Positions 11,986 to 21,964 of a DNA stretch of 64,000 nt are shown here, one piece after another (the stretch's first letter is position 1; each line of letters opens with the position of its first letter). The stretch lies in the NCBI GenBank assembly GCA_002749535.1, contig MZZL01000047.1, positions 1 through 64,000 on the forward strand. The letters are read 5' to 3'. This stretch comes from Apophysomyces variabilis (Eukaryota > Mucoromycota > Mucoromycetes > Mucorales > Mucoraceae). The notes beneath the pieces were generated by a model, which saw only the letters and a list, made by a program, of their open reading frames with translations, did no database searches and was not told the DNA's origin. Both the position numbers and the translations under genes were made by a program.

Positions 11986-14094
11986 ATGCTTTTCTATCAC
12001 ATACAGTACGTTTGCGCTGCATTTGTAGTCGCATTTGTGCTTCATAAGCCATTTGTTACGAATATGGACTGTATCAAATATTTTGCGTTTACCAGCATTG
12101 CATTTTTTACTTCACTCACACTACAAAGCACCCAAGGCTTAGTTTTCGGTATTGCATGTCGAATTTTGGTCAAGCATTGTCAATTAATCTCGTATTACTC
12201 AGACAACTGGCTAATACTCATAAACGCCGGCGTCTTTGCTATCATTACAGCTTTATCTGTCTCAGTTTCAGGATTACTCACAAGGTGGCATTTCCCGGTA
12301 CTATTTATTCGACCAGAGGCAAATCCTTGGATATCTGGACTAATTCGACATGGCGGATCTTTCGGAATCGCAAGGTAAAAAGAGACGTCCACTATGTCCA
12401 AAATCGTAGGCAACTGACTGTGGAGTTTTAATCTTTGTTTTTCGCTTATTCCCTTTTTATTCACTATCCCTTAAACTCCTTGCATCTACTACTCGTCACT
12501 CCAACTTTGTCGTCCATTCATGCCGTTGTATCCTCCTGACGTGTGAACTACCGATCCACGCTATTTCCGCATATAGTGTTCCCTTCTTCGCCACTAATTC
12601 TGTTCCTTGTTTGCTGAGCCCCATTATTGGCTTATTATGGTACTTGTCAGGGCCATATCTCCTGCGTCGCTGGAAGCTGGTTGTACTTGCCTCTATTCCT
12701 GGAGCAATCACGGGGTGGGCGGGTACAAAACCATACTCCCATGTAACTTGGTGGTCCCTCCTGGATTGGCTAGCAGTAACTGCTACTGTAGTCTTGGCAT
12801 GTAACGTCTTAGATCACTTGGATGCCCTTCTTAACACATACCCCTCTCTTGTGACACGGGATCCAAAAGCACTTGTACGACTACAGAACCCCATGCGACT
12901 GGACTACTGGGTTGCTATGGCGAAGCTTGCCATGTCTCTACCTGCAGAAACTGACCTTGACCCTGCACCCATTCGGGATCTAGAGGTAGCAATCCGGGTT
13001 CTCGGCCCTGCTTCCCGATCGTGGAAAACGATGGCTGCCCTTTTCCCTGTCAACTTGAGACAGGATCTTTGCATACTGTATGCATTCTTTCGGACCGCTG
13101 ACGACCTTGTGGATGACGCGCCTACATTAGAAGAGAGAAGAAGAAATTTAGCAACCATTCGCCGGTTTTTACATGACGTGTTTCTCGAAAGTTCAAATGA
13201 AAAGAAAGCCAACGACCATGGTCCTCTATTCCTTGGCCAAGTAGATTGGGTTTCTTATGCACGACTTTTGCCTTCCAAAGATGTCTTGACCATATTTCGT
13301 TCCTTTGCTCGTATTTCGCACTATCTATGCCCACGCGCTCTCTCCGAGCTTACCGATGCTTGGGAGCTCGACATCAAAGGACAACCCATACAGAGTCAAG
13401 AGGACCTTTTAAATTATGCTGGCCTAATATCCGGCACTTTTGGCGAACTATGCACTTGTGTTATCATGTATAAGACAGGCCGTGGTAACTGGGGATCTTC
13501 TCGATCAGGTGACAGAAAGAATGATGTATTGGAAAAAGCGAGAGCAACAGGACAGGTACAGAAGGAATCAATATCATGTTGCCCCAGTTTATCGTCTAAC
13601 CCGTCTATTGTGATTAGTGCTTGCAGCTTATCAATATTGCCCGTGACGTTATCAAAGATAGCATGGATGGAAGATGTTACGTTCCACTCCAGTATATGAC
13701 AAGGCCTGTACAGCATTACAGAGCTCTCAAATCAGCACGAGCACCACTTACAGTAGGCGAGCGGATAATCAAGTCATATGCTCTCCGCATTCTTGAATTA
13801 GCGGACACAATTACGCTGCAAGCTCAGCGAGGCATTGATGGCCTTCCACCAGAAGTTCAAGACAGCATTCGGGCTGCCTTTGAGATCTATATGGCAATAT
13901 CGCCGGCACTGCGTAATGCTGACGGATTCCCACTTCGTGCAAAAGTACCTAAATCCCAGCAGCAGTGGATAGCTCTCCGCTGTATCTATGGATTTCATAG
14001 CTCTACAGCTCGTGCAATATATTCAACCTGTGATCGCATCTTTTCTAAATATCTTTCAAAATCATCACGATTCAAAGGAAGCAAAATCATATAA
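11986..14094 (+). CDS. carRP-like: CarRP-like protein: phytoene synthase with degenerate lycopene cyclase domain
   Basis: Three exons: 11986-12374, 12577-13555 and 13627-14094, giving 611 aa, the size of Mucorales CarRP (about 610 aa). The first intron (202 nt) has no AG before its TATAG acceptor. The second (71 nt) ends TTGCAG; all phases fit. Residues 1 to about 215 form the multi-pass cyclase half, recognised by LLTRWHFPVLFIRPE and WYLSGPYLLRRW. The phytoene/squalene synthase half carries YAFFRTADDLVDD and LINIARDVIKD, the two Asp-rich substrate and Mg-binding motifs. In CarRP the cyclase half contains two PxEE motifs (PLEE and PVEE) and a DNYIVY motif. Here the aligned places read SDNWLILINA and TWWSLLDWLA, so all three are missing and the second repeat is shorter. 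I infer retained geranylgeranyl-diphosphate condensation and lost cyclisation. No carB-like desaturase gene lies nearby. Confidence 0.82.
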
Positions 14095-15067
14095 TTCTTG
14101 ATAATTTATGTCTGTATTATTTTATAATAGGAAAAAATTGAAAGTAGCTTAGTATAATACAACTTGTAACTCATGAAACCACAAATACAACGATACGAAC
14201 AGCAATATATTATCGGTAAAGTGAAGTAATTGACTTTGTGTGAAAGCACTCTTCTTCCCTGGATTCCTAGCCAGCATCAAGAATCACCGCTGATGTTACA
14301 CACGCCATGCGTTATTCTAACCATTCCGGTTTCGGCTCGGAAAAGGAGGAGAAATGAAAAGAAAAGCTCTCAGAAGCCGAAATCAGCTTGGGCTTAGAAT
14401 GATCGGTATTCCTCCGGCGGCAAATTGGCAGTCTTATCTTCAATTCATGTAGTTAAAGGGGGTTTTCAAGAAATACCAGCAGAACAATGAATTCTTGTGA
14501 CATATGACGCAACGGATGCAGGGCGATGCTTTGCTTGTTTTTCTTTTTTGTTTTTTTTCTGCCTCTATTATTCCTTCCTTAATAGCAATTGTAGGAATTT
14601 TTCGGCGCCACATACTAGAATTAACTCACAGTGCTGTCAATTCAAGATGGTATGGGTCTGTGCTGTGCCGAGAACCGAAGCCAACATTGTACGACGAAAT
14701 TGAAAAAAAAAGCCAACTTCATGGATACACTCCGAAAAAGTTGACAAACCTTACTACCTTGCGGCCAGTACGCCACGGCTGCAGTTACACGAATACCATA
14801 CTTCTTCGGAGCCTTGTGAAGCAAAAGCCGGCATAATCCTTTCCGTAAAAACAAAGTTATATTATTGCTGTCCCCTAGACTATACCTGAAAAGTCTGATG
14901 AAAATGTCGTTCCAATAATCGCCAACATTGGCCACCTACAGCCGAATATATTGCTGGTAATATTCTTCTTTAGCAGTCCATCAATAACCCTGAGATATAT
15001 CAGTAAAACGCTGTATTTCTGCTACAAAGGAAGCATTGTTTAGACAGAAGTAACAAATACGCGAAAA
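14095..15067. other. Intergenic stretch downstream of the CarRP-like gene
   Basis: No supported gene. A 110-codon frame (14504-14836, +) begins with a hydrophobic segment (LLVFLFCFFSASIIPSLIAI) but has no known domain or conserved look, and an equally long frame opposes it. Treated as unproven. Confidence 0.35.
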
Positions 15068-15247
15068 TACAGTATCTCCCAAAAACAATTTCGCAAACTA
15101 TGAAAAACGAAGTCGCAGTCCAGTGGAATTAAATGTCGCAACAAATGAGAAAAAAAACTCATTGCCGTCCTTTTTCTGCTTAGCTACCGCTTTACCTCAT
15201 TTTAAAAGGGCATCCACATCCTTGAGCTCTCCCCATGCCCGCTATTA

Positions 15248-15434
15248 CAGTGCCTCCCCGCTAATGTCAATCTTCGTTAATGTCAATCCTCGCCTATTTT
15301 CAATCATTTTGAGATTCCCGAAAAAGAGGTTTCTATGCTAATTCAAGCCATTGCATCTCCCCGTTACTGTGACTCCCGCCTATTTTCAATCGATAGGCTC
15401 TAACCAAGTCATTGATATTAGCGGGGAAGCGCTG
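15248..15434. mobile_element. TA-flanked MITE nested in copy B
   Basis: The same 187-bp element as in copy A. TA at 15246-15247 and 15435-15436; ends CAGTGCCTCCCCGCTAATG and the complement of CAGCGCTTCCCCGCTAATA. The Tc1/mariner-like TA target and CAGY ends suggest mobilisation by a mariner-type transposase in trans (inference). Confidence 0.75.
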
Positions 15435-16506
15435 TAAACAGTCAAAATTGTATCGCCAATTCATACGCCCCAAAATTGAGTATGGTATTGCAATTACGAA
15501 ATTCACCTTCCCCGACTTTGCGCTCCTGGAATCGACTCAGGCACAGTGTCTCCGCCTCTGTTATGGTTCTCACCGCTCTGCTTCCACTAGCGTTATGCGG
15601 CATTTGACCAACCTCCCGTCAATGGCTGAACATGTAGCTTATCCACAAGCTAAATTTGTGCTACGAGCACACCTTTTACCTGATGATACCTTACTTGCAA
15701 CGGTTATCGCACACTTCACTAACTATTCCACCAGTCACTGGTCCAAGCTGCAGCAAACTACACTATGGACCCGTCTTACTGCTCAAACAAGCAATCCTAA
15801 CGCCTCTGATCTCCGTGCCCTGTTCCACACTTTCCGCTCTGAAAACCTATCCTTAAGCCGATCAGGAAATAATGCAGTACTGTTGACTGCCTGTCGACCC
15901 TCATTAGGTAGAGACCCTATTAACTGGATCCCTATGACCCGCATGGAACGTAGCCGGTGCACTCGCTGGCGTTTAGGTTGGATGCCTGGGGGGGGGAACT
16001 GAGATCCTGTCCCCGTTGCAGACATGGTCATACCAGTCGCAACCACTTTATCCGCTGCTTCGATACTCATTCTCGCTTCCAAGTGCCCTCAACAATCCAT
16101 GACCCAATCTCTACCGTACTCAATCGCCTCCCTCACAAAGCACCTCGTCTCCCACAGCAGCGGTTGTATTGGAGTCGCACTTGGCCATTACTTCAACAGA
16201 TCTTAACAGAAATTGATCAGGCTTGCCACCCTGATAGCTCCCATACCGACTGTCATCTCACTCCTGACCTTCCCACTACCCAAAATTTTTTGCACTGGAT
16301 CAATTCCGACTAGCTACCTCGACATCTCCCCACCCTTCCTTTCATCTGTAACTTTTTCCCACGCCCTCCTTCCTTTTTTCCCTGTTACCAAACAAGGGTT
16401 TTTTCATTTCCTTTTCTTTGCGGACCGGACGAGAGCGAACATGGTTAGAAAAACGCTGCGTTCACCGTCATTAAATAAATCAATTTTCACCTGTAAACAG
16501 TCAAAA
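15432..16506. repeat. 16-bp target-site duplications bounding the nested LINE in copy B
   Basis: CTGTAAACAGTCAAAA occurs at 15432-15447 and 16491-16506. The first three bases of the left copy are the last bases of the MITE end. The LINE therefore cut at the MITE/host junction after the MITE was present. Copy C retains the uninterrupted equivalent (TTAAACAGTCAAAAGC on its minus strand). Confidence 0.8.
15448..16490 (+). mobile_element. 5'-truncated LINE (ORF2 C-terminus) nested in copy B
   Basis: Identical in content to the copy A fragment. It starts inside the reverse transcriptase C-terminal region (LYRQFIRPKIEYGIAI), passes through a nine-G run at 15988-15996 where the frame changes, continues as LRSCPRCRHGHTSRNHF (CCHC-like) and ends at a stop at 16311-16313. 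About 175 bp of pyrimidine-rich 3' UTR follow, ending AT-rich at 16490. It is dead on arrival, like most 5'-truncated LINE copies. Confidence 0.75.
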
Positions 16507-16873
16507 GCAGAACTCGCTGCTGCCAAGGCTGAAATTAGTAGGCTCAAACAACACAACGCTTCGCTTCTTGAGATGATAGACTCTAGTTTCCCTAAACGCC
16601 AAGTCAGTTGAATCTATTTCCTCTAATACAAACCCGTCCATTCAATCCACATGCCTAATACATATTGATATATCCGCAAAAGCTATCCGTCGCATCAGGG
16701 CCCCTGTCCGGCCTGCTATCGCCCGCTTCTTCCTTGCAAAAAGGCTTTTTTGGTACTCACGCCCTTCCCCGATATTTTTCTATTCCCCTCTCAATTTTTA
16801 TCAGATTGATCTAGCCCGGGCGGACACGATTATTATTTTTTGCACTTATTTGAACCACTGAATAAACTCAATC

Positions 16874-17194
16874 TTGTTTGATCAAAAATCGATATTGCTT
16901 CTCTTCCGCGAATTGACAGAATTTCATTTTAAAGACTTTAAGATGTCTCCAGGACGCTATAAAGCAAAAAAGAGAATATATCTAAAACCGTTAAATTATC
17001 CGTCGTGTGAAGAAATCCACTCTCTTATCTCAAAGCTCCAGAATCAGTGCAGGTCAAACTTTTCATATTCCTTTGCCTTACGGCGCCCTCTTCAATTATT
17101 ATTCTGCTCATGTGTACATCCTAGAGAAGAAGAGACAACAATGATCACTCACTCTGTACGAAGTCAGAGAAGAGCTACCGGACAGAGACCATAG
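16874..17194 (+). CDS. Short basic ORF inside element copy B
   Basis: Same 106-codon frame as in copy A. No recognisable domain. It follows a coiled-coil-like stretch (ELAAAKAEISRLKQHNASLL, about 16509-16568) that the LINE insertion has cut from its start codon. Confidence 0.35.
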   Translation: MFDQKSILLLFRELTEFHFKDFKMSPGRYKAKKRIYLKPLNYPSCEEIHSLISKLQNQCRSNFSYSFALRRPLQLLFCSCVHPREEETTMITHSVRSQRRATGQRP

Positions 17195-17597
17195 TTGAAC
17201 CATCCAGGTCTCGCAGACGAATCAGCCGACGAGAAGAAGAAAGACCGCAATCATCCCGAGCTCCTTTAAGGCGATCTAAGAGGCAGCAAGCAAAAAGGCA
17301 GAAAACGATCCACGAGTCAAGTGGATAGGGCTTTTACGCCCGGTATTTAGTAAGTGTCATTGAATACTATTGTTATTTTTCTTCTATTACTCACCAATTG
17401 AAATTTATATATGCATCTTGCATTCACTTGGCGGGGAGATGGGTATGGCGTCGTCAGTTTTCTGACAGGTATGTAAAAGTGGTCAACTCGAACTCTTATA
17501 ACACGACAATTAATGTAATTTGTTAGCATCAAGCCCAGTTTCCAAAATGCGCCAAGTGAATTTGCTAGATGCGACTTTAATTTTTGGAAATAAAGTA

Positions 17598-18040
17598 CTA
17601 GTTCACTATGAAGCGTCCCGCACCTAATCAACCCATGTGGAACACTCTGCAACGTATGTGAGGCTTATTGATGCTTCCAACTACTGAAGCGACCAAGCAG
17701 GGTAAATACCTGCTTACTGCAGTCATTCAGGCAGGCAGCACTTACTGCTAGTGCTGCAACATGTGCTCCTTTTGCTATCAATTTAGTAGATGCCAGAAAC
17801 GCTCTGAACCTTTACGAGTTGGAAAGAGCTCTCGCATCATCAGGACGCGCGGAGACTTATGTGTAAGCTATAGTAACGAAAGGAAAATGTTTAAACGATT
17901 TTTCTAAGCAACAAATTGCTTTACTTGAATATTCTCTGGTTTTTCAATGTAGCTTCCTCGATCCCACGCGTTAAACAACTGAAATACCGCTACAGAAGAT
18001 GTGCTGTAATTGTTACGTTGAAAAGATCTTGGAATGTCTA
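17598..18040. other. Short gene-free stretch between copy B and the Tc1 relic
   Basis: No gene. One frame near 17722-17868 reads AINLVDARNALNLYELERAL before a stop, an orderly helical-looking stretch that could be a fragment of an older repeat protein. I cannot place it. Confidence 0.3.
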
Positions 18041-18044
18041 TGGC

Positions 18045-18976
18045 GGAGATTGGAAAGGGAATTAAATTGTCCATGTCCATGATGCAACACAAGAAATCGG
18101 CACGAACAAGACAAGAAAAGGATAAGGAAGATCATGCCCCTCGAACGCGGGCTTCTGCGCATAATTCGATTAAGAATTCCTAGAGAGCCTTGAATACCTG
18201 TTGTGACGCAGTTCATCGTTTTTTAGAAACTGTCAAGCAAAGTGTTTCTCCCTACGTTTAAGGCTGCTAGCCACACATTTGACTCTCGCTCTTGCTCCGC
18301 GGCACGAAGATCTTTGCTCAACAACAGAAATAAAAGCCAGTTGCTTCGCTGGGCAGTGAACGGGCTGAATTGGACGCCTGAACAATGGAAGAAGGTGGTA
18401 CGGATCGGAGGAGTCGCGATACCATTTTATTGTCAACGATGGACAGTATCGCATACCTCGCATGACTGGCGAGAGACACTAGAACGACATGGTTTGAAAT
18501 CAGTTAAGCATGGCTCATGCTCGGTAATAGTCTGTGATTGTCTTCCACGGAGGGTGTTGACTTCTTGGCAATCGGGAAAGACGATTTGAACCAGGATGAA
18601 TATCTTAGCCTCGTAGTAAAAAACCTGCAAGAACGGCTTGGTGTTGACCACATCTTCCAGAAAGATGCTGTCAGCTATCATAACGGTAAGTTTGCTCGTG
18701 ATAGAAGCAACAAAGGGAGTGGGGAAATAAGTTATAGACCCATGGCCAGCACGAAGTCCCAAATTGATGCCCCATCGAACATATGTGGGAGTAAATAGAG
18801 TACCGTATAGCAAAGAAAGACATTTAGCAAGAAACAAAAAAAACCTTATATTAGAAGAATGGTCGAAGATTATGTCTGAGATCTATCAGAAGCTTGTCGT
18901 GAGCATGCCTGATGGATGCCGTGCCGTAATTAGAGCCCATGAAGGTCATATTCTCTCTGTTTATATTGAGCATTAA
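18045..18976 (+). pseudogene. Tc1/mariner transposase relic
   Basis: A DDE transposase of the Tc1 type can be followed through several frames. LLNNRNKSQLLRWAVNGLNW then TPEQWKKVV is the stretch before the first catalytic Asp. The next block reads GSEESRYHFIVNDGQYRIPR (about 18397-18456) in a shifted frame, where family members have WSDES, so the first Asp has become Glu. Further on come DFLAIGKDDLNQDEYLSLVV, HIFQKDAVSYHNG (the second Asp block, normally a QDNAPxH motif) and the C-terminal EEWSKIMSEIYQKLVVSMPD. At least three frameshifts and stops make it inactive. I did not find its terminal repeats. It could once have served the TA-targeted elements next to it, but nothing links them directly. 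Confidence 0.75.
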
Positions 18977-19328
18977 AGATGACCTGCAACCTCCTTAATG
19001 TTCAGATTTCTAGACCTAAAGAAAATTGAGTGATTTCGTACAATTTCGATCAAAACTTATACAATCAATCTCGATGGAACTATTTTCACAAAGTCATCCA
19101 AGGCTTGTTGTTTCAGGTAGTGTGGCAAACAAGCTCTATGTGTTATCCAGATATTGCTCACATTTGCATCGCCTGTAATTTTATTCTATGCTTATCAAAT
19201 TACAGAACATTTATTCCAGCCCACTAATACTTAAAGTATGCAGCTAAGCAAGCCCATGCATTTGCAAATCGTTTGTTTCAAACAAAGATATTTTATTATC
19301 CTTCAGAGTATGCACAAGATTCGGTTGT
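18977..19328. other. Intergenic, 3' side of TEF1
   Basis: No gene. It contains the presumed TEF1 3' UTR and terminator on the minus strand just left of 19329. No distinct signal could be fixed. Confidence 0.35.
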
Positions 19329-20832
19329 TTATTTCTTCTTGGCAGCGGCCTTGGTGACCTTGCCAGCCTTGTCAACCTTCTCGACGGCCTTGATGACACC
19401 GACAGCAACGGTCTGACGCATGTCACGGACGGCAAAACGACCAAGAGGAGGATACTCGGTGTAGGATTCAACACACATGGGCTTAGAGGGAACCATCTTG
19501 ACGATAGCGGAGTCGCCGGATTTGACGAACTTGGGGCTGGCTTCGAGGGACTTACCAGAACGACGATCGATCTTCTCAAGAAGTTCAGCGAACTTACAGG
19601 CGATGTGGGCGGTGTGACAATCCAAGACGGGAGCGTAACCAGCACCAATCTGACCAGGGTGGTTCAAGACGATAACCTGGGCGGTGACGGAAGCGGATTC
19701 CTTGGCGGGGTCGTTCTTGGAGTCAGAGCAGACGTTACCACGGCGGATATCCTTGACGGAGACGTTCTTCACGTTGAAACCAACGTTGTCACCGGGAACA
19801 CCCTCAGCCAATTGTTCGTGGTGCATTTCGACGGACTTGACTTCAGTGGTGACGTTGGCAGGGGCGAAGGTGACGACCATACCAGCCTTGATAACACCAG
19901 TCTCGACACGACCGACGGGCACGGTACCGATACCACCGATCTTGTAGACATCCTGGAGGGGAAGACGGAGGGGCTTGTCGGAGGGACGAACTGGGGGTTC
20001 GATGTTGTCGATGGCTTCCAAGAGAGTCTTACCAGTCTTGGCACCAGCCTTGGTTTCCTTGGTCCATCCCTTGAACCAGGGCATGTTGTTAGATTCCTCC
20101 AACATGTTGTCACCGTGCCAGCCAGAGATGGGAACGAAGGGAACAGCCTTGGGGTTGAAACCGATCTTCTTGATGAAAGCGGAGACTTCCTTGACGATTT
20201 CGTTGTAACGGGCCTCGGACCACTTGGTGGAGTCCATCTTGTTGATAGCAACGATGAGCTGACGGACACCGAGGGTGAAAGCCAACAAAGCGTGCTCACG
20301 GGTCTGACCATCCTTGGAGATACCAGCCTCTGCAAAATGGCAAAGTCAATATAACCCAAATCAACGCTTCGTTTCTATTCCAAAAATAACTTACCGAATT
20401 CACCAGTACCGGCAGCGATAATCAAGATACCGCAGTCAGCCTGGGAGGTACCAGTAATCATGTTCTTGATGAAATCACGATGGCCAGGTGCATCAATGAC
20501 GGTAACATGGTACTTGGGAGTTTCGAACTTCCACAAGGCGATATCAATGGTGATACCACGCTCACGTTCGGCCTTGAGCTTATCCAAAACCCAGGCGTAC
20601 TTGAAGGAACCCTTACCGAGTTCGGCGGCTTCCTTCTCGAACTTCTCAATGGTACGCTTGTCGATACCACCGCACTTGTAGATCAAGTGACCAGTGGTGG
20701 TGGACTTGCCCTGTAAAACAGCATGCCATGTTAGCATTGGCTCATGTCTACACGAGTGTGTTTTTCCTTTCAACTTACGGAATCGACGTGACCAATAACG
20801 ACGACGTTAACGTGAGTCTTCTCCTTACCCAT
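19329..20832 (-). CDS. TEF1: Translation elongation factor 1-alpha
   Basis: Three exons on the minus strand: 20832-20779, 20710-20395 and 20329-19329, giving 456 aa, close to the fungal norm of 457-460. It delivers aminoacyl-tRNA to the ribosomal A site as a GTPase. Intron 1 (68 nt) splits the P-loop between GHVDS and [12 protein letters not shown]. Intron 2 (65 nt) follows AAGTGEF. The G-domain motifs [12 protein letters not shown] and NKMD are present, as are domain 2 ([13 protein letters not shown]) and domain 3 ([19 protein letters not shown]), with a Lys-rich end. The start is the [14 protein letters not shown] typical of the family. The 5' end abuts an intergenic region of about 1.1 kb. 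Strong codon bias explains the long antisense frames over it. Many fungi have more than one copy; this one looks intact. Confidence 0.97.
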
Positions 20833-21964
20833 GGCGACTACCAAAGATGACCAATATTAGGAGTCATGTCACATTTATGGATGGATGCATCAAATGGATG
20901 GGGCATTACCTTAGTGTAAACTAGAGGGAGGAATTGCGAGTTTCCTTCCTAGTAGTTCATTTTAAAAAGGTTTTTCGAACACCGATCGGTCCGAGTAATT
21001 CATTCCGGACAAAGATTTGGCTTTCCGAATCCCGTGTCACACCACAAATTTTTTGTCTCTCGCAACGAATTTCAAACTACGAGTATGCAAGTGCGATCAA
21101 GAAAAACCTGTAACGTTCTAAGTTGAATTAAACAAAACATGAACGTGTTAGAAAAGACAAATTAGCAAATGCACTGTAATTTAGTTTTATAATACCTGAA
21201 ATAGATTTAACAGATAGACGTTGTCGCCACTTTCCTTTCAAACTATATACAGTACCGCCCCGTGAGATGTTTTGGAGACTTAGTAAAAGATCATTCCGCT
21301 GTCAGCACCATCCTTATCCCACCTTTGCGCAATTGAAGTTCTTTTAGTCACTCTGTTCCCATGGTAGATGTCCATGGTACGCCATAAGAGATCCAATATG
21401 TTTCAGGTATGCACAATCAGTAAACAATTTTCAATTGCCCAGTGAACATACAGTCGTTTCCTTGGGTTTCCAGCTGATCTAGCATAAAAAACCGAGTCCA
21501 TGCTTATCTATCTTGAAAAGTATGTCCTGAATTGATGCGAAGGCTGGACATTTTCATTTGCATGCGTTTGAACAAGAGTGCACAGACTTCAGCTTCGTTT
21601 TGCGAGCTATGGACAGCTGGCTGGTAATGACAGTTGAAGCGACATCTATTTCGTAACAAAGAGGTGATTGTTATATGTTTGTCGTGCCCATCGCCATACT
21701 CAGAATAAGCAAATAGCTTTGTACGGACGACTCCGATGGTCACTGAATACGTACAACAAGACTTTTCCTTGTCATTATCCAGCGGTCCATGTCAAGATAA
21801 CTTTTATCTTGCTCATCAAACTGCTTACTGTGTAGAATTAGGTTTTTCTCTTGTAAACAGCTTTGCTTAAAATGTCTCGATAGGCACAATATTTACACAT
21901 ATGAGCAAAGTAGAAAAGAATACATTCGTCCATTTTCCTTTCATGTTTATTGTTTAGTCCACCG
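20833..21964. other. Intergenic region upstream of TEF1
   Basis: A 1.1-kb stretch between the TEF1 start and the end of the DUF2011-like gene. The promoter of a highly expressed gene should lie in its right-hand part from 20833 onwards. I see no unambiguous TATA element. Short frames (for example 21504-21743, -) have no support. Confidence 0.4.

Larger units (their letters stand above)
15070..17595 (+). mobile_element. TA-flanked nested composite element, copy B
   Basis: The inverted partner of copy A: 2,526 bp, TA at 15068-15069 and 17596-17597, left end CAGTATCTCCCAAAAACAA, right end the complement of CTTTATTTCCAAAAATTAA. Every reading frame inside translates identically to copy A, and coordinates mirror exactly (each pair sums to 23352), so there are no net indels between them. 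Flanking sequence outside the TA differs from that of copy A at both ends, which points to separate transposition events of the whole composite rather than a segmental inverted duplication. Confidence 0.8.

Noticed and set aside
14504..14836. 110-codon frame with a hydrophobic start
   Set aside because: Opposed by an equally long frame and without homology or splice context; not enough to call a gene.
5757..17595. Segmental inverted duplication or assembly artefact as the explanation of copies A and B
   Set aside because: Sequence outside the TA differs at all four outer edges and the ends coincide with those of copy C, so separate transposition is the simpler reading. Long reads would settle it.
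19605..20354. 249-codon plus-strand frame over TEF1
   Set aside because: It is antisense to a highly codon-biased gene; composition (Gly/Asp/Val/Thr-rich) is the mirror of TEF1 and it has no domain.
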